A stretch of DNA of 64,000 nt from an uncultured Erysipelotrichaceae bacterium (GTDB taxonomy: Bacteria; Bacillota_I; Bacilli_A; Erysipelotrichales; Erysipelotrichaceae): contig OMYM01000045.1 of assembly GCA_900315225.1 (NCBI GenBank), forward strand, positions 16,040-80,039, written 5' to 3'. Shown piece by piece: positions 1-8,141 of the stretch (position 1 is its first letter; each line of letters opens with the position of its first letter). The notes under the pieces were generated by a model. That model was not told the origin of the DNA and did not search any database. It worked only from the letters and a program-made list of their open reading frames with translations. A program made the position numbers and the translations under genes.

Positions 1-477
1 TTTCATCTGCTGCTCGTCGCCAGAATATAGGTCGGTGCGACCGATGTCTTGGGCAAACAATGTGTCCCCAGTGAATAAATGGCTTCGTATCTGTAGGCAG
101 ACGCTGCCTGCTGTGTGTCCTGGCGTATGCAAGACTTTGACAAGAAAGCGGCCAATTGGTGTCTCGGGTTCATAGGCAGAAAGAGGCGAGTAGATTGGTG
201 TGCCGCCAAATGCGGCAGCATTGCCAAGGCATAGCGTCATATCCAAAGGATGAATGTACACTGGACAATGGAATAGGTCCACTAGATCATCGGTCGCGAA
301 TGTGTGATCCTTGTGACCATGTGTCAGGCATATCCCGTCCACCGTTTCGTTTGGCGCAAGGAGCGCAAGTATATCCTTTAGACGTGCGCCAGGATCGATG
401 ATGAGCGCATGTTTCTTGTCATGTAGAACGTAAGTGTTTTCATCGTCCAGCCCCTTTGGCGTCATACTTAGCTTCAT
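1..477 (-). CDS. MBL-fold metallo-hydrolase (glyoxalase II-like), partial
   Basis: This is the first 159 codons of a metallo-beta-lactamase-fold hydrolase read from an ATG at 477 leftwards; the C-terminus lies beyond the window edge. The metal-binding signature THGHKDH is present near residue 54, followed by HTPGHTAGSV and FTGDTLF, the usual second and third metal-ligand regions of the glyoxalase II/YcbL group. Members bind two metal ions and hydrolyse thioesters or related substrates in the cytoplasm; the substrate cannot be read from sequence. It lies directly behind rpmG on the same strand, separated by an intrinsic terminator, so it may depend on read-through. The gene is intact as far as visible. 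Confidence 0.85.
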   Translation of the reverse strand, partial: MKLSMTPKGLDDENTYVLHDKKHALIIDPGARLKDILALLAPNETVDGICLTHGHKDHTFATDDLVDLFHCPVYIHPLDMTLCLGNAAAFGGTPIYSPLSAYEPETPIGRFLVKVLHTPGHTAGSVCLQIRSHLFTGDTLFAQDIGRTDLYSGDEQQMK

Positions 478-483
478 GTAAAC

Positions 484-509
484 AAAAAAATAACCGTGTT
501 AAGGTTATT
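484..509 (-). terminator. rpmG intrinsic terminator
   Basis: Read on the minus strand, AATAACC and GGTTATT form a stem around a 7-nt loop and are followed by a run of seven T. The stem overlaps the rpmG stop codon. Confidence 0.75.
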
Positions 510-657
510 TCTTCTCCTTGTGCTGGGTCATTTTATTGCAGCGTGGGCAATACTTTTTAAGTTCCATCTTTTCAGGATGCTTGCGCTTGTTCCTTGTACC
601 GATGTAATTTTCCTCACCGCATACTGTGCACTTGAAAGTGATGTTGTCTCTAGCCAT
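505..657 (-). CDS. rpmG: 50S ribosomal protein L33
   Basis: A 50-residue ribosomal protein L33, the normal family length. The protein starts [18 protein letters not shown] and has two CxxC pairs (CTVC near residue 10 and CPRC near residue 37), so it is the zinc-binding form, as opposed to the cysteine-free paralogue made by some Bacillota under zinc limitation. L33 sits near the E site of the large ribosomal subunit. The ATG at 657 is preceded by the strong ribosome binding site AGGAGGT. The gene has its own promoter (TTGGAA, 17 bp, TATACT) and a terminator, so it is probably a single-gene unit. Confidence 0.95.
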   Translation of the reverse strand: MARDNITFKCTVCGEENYIGTRNKRKHPEKMELKKYCPRCNKMTQHKEKK

Positions 658-688
658 GAGATTACCTCCTGATTAATACGCATTGAAG

Positions 689-717
689 AGTATAGCACAT
701 TGATTGTGGAATTCCAA
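689..717 (-). promoter_or_regulatory. rpmG promoter
   Basis: On the minus strand TTGGAA (717-712) is followed after 17 bp by TATACT (694-689), which is preceded by TGC, an extended -10. The rest of 658-845 holds the efp promoter and a small palindrome (GCGGTT/AACCGC, 730-745) of unknown meaning. Confidence 0.65.
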
Positions 718-793
718 GCACTTTTTTTAGCGGTTGTCAAACCGCCTTTGGGAAAGCATTAGATACTTCATGCGTTGATTTGACGGATTGTGA

Positions 794-821
794 TTGACAA
801 AAGGTGATGTTTTAATAGAAT
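794..821 (+). promoter_or_regulatory. efp promoter
   Basis: A perfect -35 box TTGACA (794-799) is followed after 16 bp by TAGAAT (816-821), 24 bp before the efp start. Confidence 0.65.
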
Positions 822-845
822 AGATAAGTATAGGTAGGTGTAGAG

Positions 846-1418
846 ATGATTATTGTAAACGATTTAAAGCCAGGCACAGCGTTTGAACACGAAGGAAATC
901 TTTTTACTGTTCTCAACGTTGATCATAACAAGACGGCCATGCGCCAGATGATTGTCAAGGTCAAGGTTAAAAACCTCAGGTCTGGCGTTATCAATGAGAT
1001 TTCATTCACAGGTGGCGACAAGGTCGAGCAGGCGCATATTGATAAGAAGGAAATGCAGTATCTTTACGATGATGGAACTTCCCTTGTCTTCATGGATAAT
1101 GTTACTTACGAGCAGGTAGAGATACCAAAGGAAAGGCTTAAATGGGAGATGCAGTTCCTAAAGCCAAACGAGAATATCGTTATTACAATGCACGACAAGA
1201 GCGAGAACGAGACTGAAATTCTTGGCGTGGTGCTGCCAGACAAGGTTGAACTACAGATCATCGAATGTGAGAATGCGGTAAAAGGTGATACGGCTACATC
1301 AGCGTCCAAAAACGCGAAGGTTGAGACTGGCTTAGAGATCAAGGTTCCGCTGTTCATACAGAATGGCGAAATGGTTGTCATTTCTACAGCCGATGGTAAA
1401 TATTCGGGAAGAGCTTAA
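846..1418 (+). CDS. efp: Translation elongation factor P, variant loop
   Basis: Elongation factor P, 190 residues, with the KOW-like N-terminal domain and the two OB-fold domains of the family; the closing motif DGKYSGRA is typical. EF-P binds between the P and E sites of the ribosome and rescues stalling at consecutive prolines. The oddity is the domain I loop. In an ungapped comparison with Bacillus subtilis EF-P recalled from memory (HVKPGKGAAFVR), this protein reads HNKTAMRQMIVK from residue 27. PGKG is replaced by TAMR, and residue 32, normally a modified lysine or arginine, is methionine. A lysine remains at 29. The gene has its own promoter and terminator. The fold assignment is firm; how this variant works is not known from sequence. 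Confidence 0.95.
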   Translation: MIIVNDLKPGTAFEHEGNLFTVLNVDHNKTAMRQMIVKVKVKNLRSGVINEISFTGGDKVEQAHIDKKEMQYLYDDGTSLVFMDNVTYEQVEIPKERLKWEMQFLKPNENIVITMHDKSENETEILGVVLPDKVELQIIECENAVKGDTATSASKNAKVETGLEIKVPLFIQNGEMVVISTADGKYSGRA

Positions 1419-1426
1419 TTTTCAAC

Positions 1427-1452
1427 AAATGTGCTTGCAGGGCACATTTTAT
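1427..1452 (+). terminator. efp terminator
   Basis: AAATGTGC and GCACATTT form an 8-bp stem with a 7-nt loop directly after efp, followed by a short T/A-rich tail. Confidence 0.6.
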
Positions 1453-1507
1453 ATCGTGGCGAATGATTCAGTGAGTAGAACGTAAGTTGTATGGAGGGAG
1501 TATAGAT

Positions 1508-3034
1508 ATGTCAAGTCGTGGCAAAGGCAGCCGCAGGAAAAGGACTGGCACCAAGCAGAATGCGAATGCATTCGTGGAAAACAATCAATTGGACAATCAA
1601 GCCTCGACGGAGTCGGTGAATACGGAAGCTTCGCAGGTTCAGGAGGAAGAGCAGTCCTCCATTCAACAGGTAGAGGAAGCAGAAATGCCAATGCAGGAAG
1701 AAATGAGAGACACCGAGGAAAGCAAAGAAGAAGTCAACAAAGCGGAAGACGCAAAGGAAGAAGGCGCTGGTGTTCCAGCGGAAGAAGAGCATCCTTCCAC
1801 AGATGAAACAAAGGAAAAGGAGCCTTCTGACCAAAATGATGTCTTGGAGGAAAACACAACAGTAAAGCCCGTTTCGCCAGATCCTGACGCAACAAAGCCT
1901 GAGGCTGATGAAGTGAAGAAACCGGCGCCCCAGGAAACAGATAATAAGCCAGCTAAGCCAAAGGAGAAAGACATTGAGATTCCGCCTCTTATGGCATTTG
2001 GATCAATGCACGCCAAACCATTGAATAACGGGAATAAAGAAGAGGTCTCTTTCAATGTAACGATGCCTCAAAAGACACCACAAGAAAGTCAATCGCCTGG
2101 TAAGGCAAACGCGCAAGCGGCGCCGTCTCCCAAAGACAAGCCGAATGAAAAGAAGCCTCAAAAGCCCCTCCAGGAAAGTCCATCAACTGGCAAGGCGAAT
2201 GGGCAAGCAGCGCCGTCTTCCAAAGACAAGCCGAATGAAAAGAAGCCTCAAAAGACCTCCCAGGAAAGTCCATCAACTGGCAAGTCAAACGCGCAAGCGG
2301 CACCATCTTCCAAAGATGTGTCGAAGAAGTCCAGTGGGTCAAAGAAACCAATGACTAAATCTGAACGGAAGATTGAAAGACGCCGCCAACGCGATGAAGA
2401 TTTTGACCGCATGGCTGCGATTCCGCGCTCGAATTTAGTTTCGACCATGTTTCTTCCTGCTGCGACAATGAAGCATGTATCAAGGACGAAGGAGCCTAAC
2501 TTAAGCCAGTTTACATGTTTTTTCGCAAATGCGATCAAGTGGTGTGCCGTAGGCGCTGTTCCTGCCATGTGGCTTGGAATATTGATCAACCAAGATGCTT
2601 TTGGAACGATTCGCCTGAATTTTACGCAACAGACAATAATTGACTTGTTTGTCATTGGATTTGGCATGGCGATTGAGTATTTCTCCTACTACATGCTGTG
2701 GTTCTACAGCCTGTTAACGCGCCGTCCTGTCTCTTTGCGCAAATTGATTTCTGTTGAGGCGCGTTCTTCGCTATCGGTTGCGCTGATCATGGTGGTTGCG
2801 TGCTTATTTTCTGTTTTCAGCGTTGAACTCTCGCTGACAGCTGGAATGGTAGGTATTTTCGTTGGCGTCATGCTAAAGGCGTATGGACTGGACATTGTTC
2901 TGAAAATTTCAAAGACAGAGCAGATTTTGATCGTGATGGTCATGATCGTGGTCGCGACCATGATGGCCTTGACGTTCTTCCCGATGGTCAACGGCGATGT
3001 CGCAGATATATTGTTGCGATTGTTCGAAATATAG
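1508..3034 (+). CDS. Membrane protein with Lys/Pro/Glu-rich repeat region
   Basis: I do not recognise this 508-residue protein. The N-terminal two thirds are hydrophilic and low in complexity: an acidic Glu/Gln stretch (about residues 35-125), then a Lys/Pro/Ser region with three tandem copies of a 30-residue unit (residues 188-217, 218-247 and a partial copy from 248). The C-terminal third (about 340-508) contains four or five hydrophobic segments and looks like a Yip1-type integral membrane domain; that resemblance is only suggestive. ATG 1508 is chosen over an ATG at 1487 because GGAGGGAG (1493-1500) sits eight bases upstream of it. The gene stands alone between efp and ribU. The charged region is probably cytoplasmic. 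Confidence 0.75.
   Translation: MSSRGKGSRRKRTGTKQNANAFVENNQLDNQASTESVNTEASQVQEEEQSSIQQVEEAEMPMQEEMRDTEESKEEVNKAEDAKEEGAGVPAEEEHPSTDETKEKEPSDQNDVLEENTTVKPVSPDPDATKPEADEVKKPAPQETDNKPAKPKEKDIEIPPLMAFGSMHAKPLNNGNKEEVSFNVTMPQKTPQESQSPGKANAQAAPSPKDKPNEKKPQKPLQESPSTGKANGQAAPSSKDKPNEKKPQKTSQESPSTGKSNAQAAPSSKDVSKKSSGSKKPMTKSERKIERRRQRDEDFDRMAAIPRSNLVSTMFLPAATMKHVSRTKEPNLSQFTCFFANAIKWCAVGAVPAMWLGILINQDAFGTIRLNFTQQTIIDLFVIGFGMAIEYFSYYMLWFYSLLTRRPVSLRKLISVEARSSLSVALIMVVACLFSVFSVELSLTAGMVGIFVGVMLKAYGLDIVLKISKTEQILIVMVMIVVATMMALTFFPMVNGDVADILLRLFEI
2069..2320 (+). repeat. In-frame tandem repeat, 90-bp unit, about 2.8 copies
   Basis: Units start at 2069, 2159 and 2249; the third ends after about 70 bp. The encoded units share QES-S-GK-N-QAAPS-KDKPNEKKP. 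Copies 2 and 3 are nearly identical at the DNA level, suggesting recent duplication. Confidence 0.85.
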
Positions 3035-3045
3035 AGTTTATTTTC

Positions 3046-3073
3046 TTGCTTTTCAAAACGAGTGTGCTATACT
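3046..3073 (+). promoter_or_regulatory. ribU promoter
   Basis: TTGCTT (3046-3051), 16-bp spacer, TATACT (3068-3073), immediately upstream of the FMN riboswitch. Confidence 0.55.
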
Positions 3074-3082
3074 TTCTGCGAT

Positions 3083-3247
3083 AGAACTCAGGGCAGGGCG
3101 AAATCCCCGACCGGCGGTATACCCCGCGAGCCGTTTGGCTGAATCGGCGTAATTCCGATGGCGACAGTATAGTCTGGATGAAAGAGATCTTTTGCTATCT
3201 TTCGTGTAGTCCCGGAGGTTTTTATCGTAAATCTCCGGTTTTATTTT
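3083..3247 (+). promoter_or_regulatory. FMN riboswitch (RFN element) with terminator platform
   Basis: The conserved RFN core is readable: CTCAGGGCAGGGCGAAAT, CCCGACCGGCGGTA, GAGCCG, GAATCGGCG, ATTCCGATGGCGACAG and GTCTGGATGAAAGAGAT, about 3083-3189. An expression platform follows: CCGGAG (3212-3217) pairs with CTCCGG (3233-3238) ahead of a T-rich run. A second CCGGAG (3249-3254) just before the AAGGAGG Shine-Dalgarno could compete for the same CTCCGG. Such elements shut off riboflavin uptake when FMN is plentiful. Confidence 0.95.
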
Positions 3248-3270
3248 GCCGGAGCAAGGAGGAAAGCCAT

Positions 3271-3897
3271 ATGTCGGAAAACACTATTAACAACAGGATT
3301 CATGTCAGAAACAACGTCTCGGTCGATTTTTTGACCAAGGTTGCAATTCTCGGCGCCGTTTCGTTCATCATCATGATGTTCGAGTTCCCATTGCCAGTGG
3401 CACCAAGCTTCTATAAGATCGACTTCAGCGAAGTTGCCGTATTGATCGGAGGATTCGCGCTTGGCCCTGTAGCGGCCGTGTGCATCGAGGCGCTTAAAGT
3501 CACCTTGAATTTGATTTTTCATGGAACGACCACGATGGGCGTTGGGGAGTTTGCAAATTTCCTGATTGGATGCGCCATGTGTGTTCCAGCCACGCTGATG
3601 TATCAAAAGGTAAAGAACAAGGCTTCGGCGATCAAGGGTCTGGTTATTGGCACGTTGTGCATGACCTTCGCCGGGATTGTGTTGAACTATTTCCTGTTGA
3701 TCCCAGCTTATGTCATGATTGCCCATTTCCCGATGGACGCAATCATTAAAATGGGGAATGAGATTTACCCGTTTGTCAATGGAAAGCTGTCACTGGTGCT
3801 TGCTTGTGTTACGCCTTTTAATTTGATCAAGGGCGTGGCGGTAAGCGTTCTTACCGTCTTGCTGTATAAGCATGTTTCGCCAATTTTACACCGTTGA
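3271..3897 (+). CDS. ribU: Riboflavin ECF transporter substrate-binding protein RibU
   Basis: A 208-residue S component of an energy-coupling factor transporter for riboflavin. Its hydrophobic segments include an N-terminal one after VDFLTKVAILGAVSFIIMMF, then PFFYKIDFSEV-like and GPVAAVCIEALKVTLN regions characteristic of ECF S proteins. RibU docks on the shared EcfA/A'/T module to import riboflavin; the module is not in this window. ATG 3271 is chosen because AAGGAGG (3257-3263) precedes it; the longer reading frame runs back into the riboswitch and is not credible. The FMN riboswitch upstream supports the substrate assignment independently. Confidence 0.93.
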   Translation: MSENTINNRIHVRNNVSVDFLTKVAILGAVSFIIMMFEFPLPVAPSFYKIDFSEVAVLIGGFALGPVAAVCIEALKVTLNLIFHGTTTMGVGEFANFLIGCAMCVPATLMYQKVKNKASAIKGLVIGTLCMTFAGIVLNYFLLIPAYVMIAHFPMDAIIKMGNEIYPFVNGKLSLVLACVTPFNLIKGVAVSVLTVLLYKHVSPILHR

Positions 3898-3930
3898 CAG
3901 GCGTATTCATAAATCGATTTGAATGAAGAA

Positions 3931-3966
3931 ACAAGGCATGCATTGTGCGCATGCCTTGTTTTGTTG
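3931..3966 (+). terminator. ribU terminator
   Basis: An 11-bp perfect stem, ACAAGGCATGC with GCATGCCTTGT, 7-nt loop, followed by TTTGTTG. Confidence 0.9.
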
Positions 3967-3998
3967 CGGGTGATTGCGCTTTATCATGGTTTTGTATA

Positions 3999-4007
3999 TG
4001 CTATAAT
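3999..4007 (+). promoter_or_regulatory. Extended -10 promoter of the cmk operon
   Basis: TGCTATAAT, a consensus extended -10 (TATAAT 4002-4007), lies 24 bp before the first gene. No convincing -35 at 17 bp. Confidence 0.6.
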
Positions 4008-4031
4008 TGAAAGGAGATTTTGGAGAGGAAT

Positions 4032-5114
4032 ATGGCAACGTTATCACGAACGGAAAAATATAAAAAGCTCAGGCAGGAGCTTCAGAACGACAACGGCTCG
4101 GAGATTAGCACGCCTGAGTTGTCTAGGATTGAGAAAAGACTGAATAGGATCGATTCGAATAATTTTGCTAAGCCGCAGGAATACGGCAACCGGAACTACG
4201 ATGCAGCGCATGCCAGGACGCCTATATCCATTCCCGAGAAACCGGCGGAAAAGCCGGAAGAGCCATTGTTTGACTTGGGTCTTTTCAAAAACGATACATA
4301 TACGAGCAGATACGACAATGATTATCTAGATCAGTATATCCGCGAGGTTAAGCAGTATAACATTGACCAAGGTAACGCTGTATCTGATAATACACAGGTG
4401 AATATCCTGCGGAATCTGAATGACTCTGCGCAAGGCAGGCGACCAGTGAACACAGATAGTGAAAAGTTTTCGGAAAAAAGGACAGTCCAGGAGAGGGACG
4501 AGCCTGAAAATCCTTTTGTCGGTGCTTCGCGGCAACAACAGCCTTCCTATCGCTATCAAAGCGAAAGCTATGCACAGCCAAGCGGCGGGAGTTCTTATGC
4601 GGATGACAGGACCGAGAGTCTTCACACGCATGATGATACAATCACGAGATCGCGGGAAGACATCATGGCTGAAGTACAGATGCTTGTCAACGGGGGGTCT
4701 GGTTCGGTACCTAGTGCGTCTTCTCCATCTCCCAAGTCTTCGCCAAAATCGCCGGGCGTAGGATCTGAGCGCAGTCCTTTCCGTGAAACATTTTCCATGC
4801 CAGGTCAAGACCCAGACCATCGGCCGCAAAAGAAAATCGCGAAGCCGGATAATGATTGGCAATATGTAGGAACCGATACGTTCAACCGGCGCATGGACGA
4901 AGAAAGCAAGGTGCGCCAGCAGCTTTTGCATGAAACAACGCAAATGCGCGCACAGCTGGATGGATACGAGGATAACCTGACGGAAGTCAGTGACAAGATG
5001 AGGTATACAAACAAGATTCTCAATACAGTGCTGATTGTGTTGATTGTGGCACTGGTTGTGATTCTTATGTTGTTGATTTATTGGATTTTAACTGCGGGGA
5101 ACAATGGTGTATGA
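4032..5114 (+). CDS. Tail-anchored hydrophilic protein, unknown
   Basis: This 360-residue protein is not a family I recognise. Almost all of it is hydrophilic and rich in Ser, Pro, Gln, Arg and Glu, probably largely disordered. A short charged helix (about 285-325, around KVRQQLLHETTQMRAQL) precedes a single hydrophobic C-terminal segment (about 330-355) with only a few residues after it. That is the layout of a tail-anchored membrane protein with its bulk in the cytoplasm. ATG 4032 follows GGAGAGG at short spacing; an in-frame TTG at 4020 is the alternative. Its TGA overlaps the cmk ATG, so the two are translationally coupled. It is the first gene of the cmk-der-gpsA operon. Confidence 0.75.
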   Translation: MATLSRTEKYKKLRQELQNDNGSEISTPELSRIEKRLNRIDSNNFAKPQEYGNRNYDAAHARTPISIPEKPAEKPEEPLFDLGLFKNDTYTSRYDNDYLDQYIREVKQYNIDQGNAVSDNTQVNILRNLNDSAQGRRPVNTDSEKFSEKRTVQERDEPENPFVGASRQQQPSYRYQSESYAQPSGGSSYADDRTESLHTHDDTITRSREDIMAEVQMLVNGGSGSVPSASSPSPKSSPKSPGVGSERSPFRETFSMPGQDPDHRPQKKIAKPDNDWQYVGTDTFNRRMDEESKVRQQLLHETTQMRAQLDGYEDNLTEVSDKMRYTNKILNTVLIVLIVALVVILMLLIYWILTAGNNGV

Positions 5115-5788
5115 GAATAAACATAGCAATAGATGGACCAAGCGCAGCTGGCAAGAGCACGATCGCAAAGGTTCTTGCGGAAAGGCTTGGATATGTACAT
5201 TTGGATACGGGTGCAATGTATCGTTGCGTTGCGCTGAAGGCATTGCGGGAAAAGATTGACTTGAACGACGAGGATGGCTTGTGCCGCATGCTTGCGAATA
5301 CGGATATTCGCTTGACACCTCGCTCCGAGGTATTTTTAGACGGAGAGGAAGTTACCAACGAGATCAGAACGGATGAAATCAGCTTGGCGGCCAGTAGTGT
5401 GTCGAAACATGCAAAGGTGAGAAGCGATCTTGTGTCACGTCAGCAGGAAATTGCTCGCGACAAGGGATTTATCATGGACGGCAGGGATATTGGAACTGTC
5501 GTGCTGAAGAACGCTGAAGTGAAAATATATATGGTTGCTAGCCCAGAGGCACGCGCTTTGCGCAGATATAGGCAGAATATAGAGAAGGGCATTCCTACTT
5601 CGAGCGTGGAAATCATTGCGGAGGAGATTCGTCAGCGCGACTATCAGGATATGAATCGCGAGAATTCACCCTTGCGAAAAGCGGATGATGCTTTCGAGAT
5701 TGATACTTCCGACATGACGATCGAGGAAGTGACAGAGAGGATCATGGCGCTTGCGACAAAATTCATCCATGCAGGGGAGGAAGAATGA
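5111..5788 (+). CDS. cmk: (d)CMP kinase
   Basis: Cytidylate kinase, 225 residues, the usual length. It transfers phosphate from ATP to CMP or dCMP in pyrimidine salvage and nucleotide supply. The N-terminus carries the P-loop [11 protein letters not shown] (residues 7-17), followed by LDTGAMYR and, later, DGRDIGTVV, the substrate and lid regions typical of Cmk. The ATG at 5111 overlaps the upstream stop as ATGA, and the gene's own stop overlaps the der start the same way, so the set is tightly coupled. The cmk-der-gpsA order is the same as in Bacillus. Confidence 0.96.
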   Translation: MRINIAIDGPSAAGKSTIAKVLAERLGYVHLDTGAMYRCVALKALREKIDLNDEDGLCRMLANTDIRLTPRSEVFLDGEEVTNEIRTDEISLAASSVSKHAKVRSDLVSRQQEIARDKGFIMDGRDIGTVVLKNAEVKIYMVASPEARALRRYRQNIEKGIPTSSVEIIAEEIRQRDYQDMNRENSPLRKADDAFEIDTSDMTIEEVTERIMALATKFIHAGEEE

Positions 5789-7098
5789 ACCAAGGGGTAA
5801 TTGCGATTGTAGGAAGACCAAACGTGGGCAAGTCCACGATATTCAATAGAATCGTCGGGTCACGTGTCTCGATAGTAGAGGATACACCAGGTGTCACCCG
5901 TGATCGTCTTTATGCCAAGGCCAATTGGCTTTCAACGCCAATACGCATCATTGATACTGGCGGAATTCAGCTTCAGGATCAGCCTTATCAGGAAGAGATA
6001 CGCGCGCAAGTGCAGATAGCGATCAACGAGGCGGATGTCATCTTGATGGTGACAGACGGCAAGACTGGTGTCCATGACGATGACTTTTATATTGCGTCCA
6101 TGCTGCAAAGGCAGAGCAAGCCAGTCGTTTTGGCGGTCAACATGATCGATGACTCGACTAGGCTGATGAATATATACGAGTTCTACAGCCTTGGCATTGG
6201 TGATCCAATTGCTGTCAGTGGTCTTCATGGCGTTGGCATCGGCGATCTTCTGGATGCATGCATCGCGCACTTTCCTAAAGAGATGTCAAATGAGCTTCAT
6301 GAGGGAGTGCGCATAGCAGTAATTGGCGAACCGAACGTAGGTAAATCCTCATTGGTCAATGCGATACTGAAGGAAAATCGTTCGATTGTCTCCAATACCC
6401 AGGGGACGACGAGGGATGCGGTGGATACTGCGTTTGAGCATAATGGAAGACCATACGTCATTGTGGATACCGCAGGCATTCGAAAGCGTGGAAAGGTATA
6501 TGAATCGATTGAGAAGTATTCTGTCTTGCGTGCCATGCGAGCGATTGAAGACTGTGATGTCGCATTGTTTTTGATTGATGCCGAGGCGGGCATCCGTGAC
6601 CAAGACAAGCATGTTGCGGGATACGCACATGAAGCGGGAAAGCCGATTGTCATTGTGGTGAACAAATGGGATGCGATCAAAAAAGACGACAAGACGATGA
6701 ACCGCTATACGGAAAAGGTTCGCAATGAATTCAACTATCTTTCCTATGCGCCGATTGTATTTGTCAGCGCCAAGACAGGGCAGAGGGTTGAAAACTTGAT
6801 AGACATGGTTGACCGTGTCCATGAAAATTCAACGCGGCGCATACCAACGAATGTATTGAACGAAGTGATTATCGATGCACAGGTTTCCTTCCCAGCGCCG
6901 ACCCGCAATGGCAAGCGTTTCCGCATTTACTATGCCACGCAGGTTTCTGTCGCCCCGCCGACATTTGTGCTGTCATGTAATGATCCAAAGCTGATGCATT
7001 TTTCATACCAGAGGTTCATTGAGAACGAATTGCGTAAGTCCTTTGAATTCGAAGGAACGCCAATACATATTATTGTGAGAAAGAAGGTTTCAGAATGA
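5785..7098 (+). CDS. der: Ribosome biogenesis GTPase Der (EngA)
   Basis: A tandem-G-domain GTPase, 437 residues, needed for 50S subunit assembly. The first domain has GRPNVGKST (residues 9-17), DTGG and NMID. The second has GEPNVGKSS (about 179-187), DTAG and NKWD. A C-terminal KH-like domain follows (about 350-437). The duplicated G domain is unique to Der. Start and stop both overlap the neighbouring genes by four bases (ATGA), consistent with one polycistronic message and coupled translation. Confidence 0.97.
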   Translation: MNQGVIAIVGRPNVGKSTIFNRIVGSRVSIVEDTPGVTRDRLYAKANWLSTPIRIIDTGGIQLQDQPYQEEIRAQVQIAINEADVILMVTDGKTGVHDDDFYIASMLQRQSKPVVLAVNMIDDSTRLMNIYEFYSLGIGDPIAVSGLHGVGIGDLLDACIAHFPKEMSNELHEGVRIAVIGEPNVGKSSLVNAILKENRSIVSNTQGTTRDAVDTAFEHNGRPYVIVDTAGIRKRGKVYESIEKYSVLRAMRAIEDCDVALFLIDAEAGIRDQDKHVAGYAHEAGKPIVIVVNKWDAIKKDDKTMNRYTEKVRNEFNYLSYAPIVFVSAKTGQRVENLIDMVDRVHENSTRRIPTNVLNEVIIDAQVSFPAPTRNGKRFRIYYATQVSVAPPTFVLSCNDPKLMHFSYQRFIENELRKSFEFEGTPIHIIVRKKVSE

Positions 7099-8087
7099 AG
7101 ACGGTGATTTTGGGGACAGGCAGTTGGGGAACGGCGCTTGGACAGGTTTTGGCAGACAATGGAAACGAAGTTGTCATGTATGGCATCGAATCATCGGAAG
7201 TAGAGGACCTCAACCAGAATCATCGCAATAGCAGATACTTTGATGCCCAGGTGAACGAGGCAATCCATGCGACAATGGACATTCAGTGCGTAGAGGATGC
7301 GGACGTGGTTTTGTTGGCGGTTCCAGTGGTTGCGATTGAATCCATGGCGCGCAAGGTTTCTGAGTTGATCAAGAAGCCTGCGATCATTGTGACTGTCGCA
7401 AAGGGATTCCATCCCGTAACCCACGAGAGAATGAGCGTTGTCATTGAAAAAGAGGTCAACAAGGGAAGAAAGCTTCCAGTTGTTTCACTGATCGGGCCTT
7501 CCCATGCGGAAGAAGTGATATTGCGCAAGTTGACGGCGGTAAACGCAGTGTGCGCTGATGATGGCGCCGCTAAAACAATCCAAGAATTGTTTTCTAATGA
7601 TTATTTCCGTGTTTATCGAAACAATGACGTCATTGGAGCGGAGATTGGTGTTGCAATCAAGAATGTCATTGCGATTGCATCAGGCATTCTTCATGGAATC
7701 GGTCAGGGCGATAATGCAAGAGCCGCCTTGATGACAAGGGGACTTGCGGAGATTACGCGCTTTGGCGTTGCTATGGGAGGAAAAAAGGAAACATATCTCG
7801 GTCTTGATGGCGTAGGCGACTTGATAGTTACTTGTTCCTCAAGGCATTCGCGCAATTTCATGGCTGGATATCAAATTGGCAAGGACGGTGGCGCAGAACG
7901 TTTTTTGAGGGAAAACAATAAAACTGTGGAAGGCGTTCTTGCGTGCAAGGTTGTGTATGAAGAAGCAAGGAAAAATGGCATAGACATGCCGATTACAGAA
8001 CAGGTATACAAGATCTTGTATGAGAATGAAAGTCCGCAGGCAGCGATTGTTTCATTGATGCGCCGCGACTTGAAACCTGAAAGCTGA
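7095..8087 (+). CDS. gpsA: Glycerol-3-phosphate dehydrogenase [NAD(P)+]
   Basis: GpsA, 330 residues. It reduces dihydroxyacetone phosphate to sn-glycerol 3-phosphate for phospholipid synthesis. The dinucleotide-binding motif [17 protein letters not shown] is at residues 6-22. The catalytic region contains [16 protein letters not shown] with the active lysine, and [19 protein letters not shown] is the family signature near residue 235. It overlaps der by four bases and is the last gene of this operon, followed by a strong terminator shared with the converging gene on the other strand. Confidence 0.97.
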   Translation: MKTVILGTGSWGTALGQVLADNGNEVVMYGIESSEVEDLNQNHRNSRYFDAQVNEAIHATMDIQCVEDADVVLLAVPVVAIESMARKVSELIKKPAIIVTVAKGFHPVTHERMSVVIEKEVNKGRKLPVVSLIGPSHAEEVILRKLTAVNAVCADDGAAKTIQELFSNDYFRVYRNNDVIGAEIGVAIKNVIAIASGILHGIGQGDNARAALMTRGLAEITRFGVAMGGKKETYLGLDGVGDLIVTCSSRHSRNFMAGYQIGKDGGAERFLRENNKTVEGVLACKVVYEEARKNGIDMPITEQVYKILYENESPQAAIVSLMRRDLKPES

Positions 8088-8103
8088 CTTGCAAGTAGGC
8101 AAA

Positions 8104-8140
8104 TAAAAAGCCTCGACTCATTTTGTCGAGGCTTTTTATT
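8104..8140. terminator. Bidirectional terminator, gpsA / penicillin-binding protein
   Basis: A 14-bp perfect stem (TAAAAAGCCTCGAC with GTCGAGGCTTTTTA) carries a T-run on both strands, so it can end both converging transcripts. Confidence 0.9.
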
Positions 8141-8141
8141 T

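Noticed and set aside
730..745. Palindrome GCGGTT/AACCGC between rpmG and efp
   Set aside because: Too short and without T-run or promoter overlap to call an operator or terminator.
1487..1507. Upstream ATG for the repeat-bearing membrane protein
   Set aside because: The ribosome binding site GGAGGGAG lies between this ATG and ATG 1508, so 1508 is the start.
2069..2338. CRISPR-like array
   Set aside because: The repeats are in frame, contiguous without spacers, and part of a protein; no cas genes are present.
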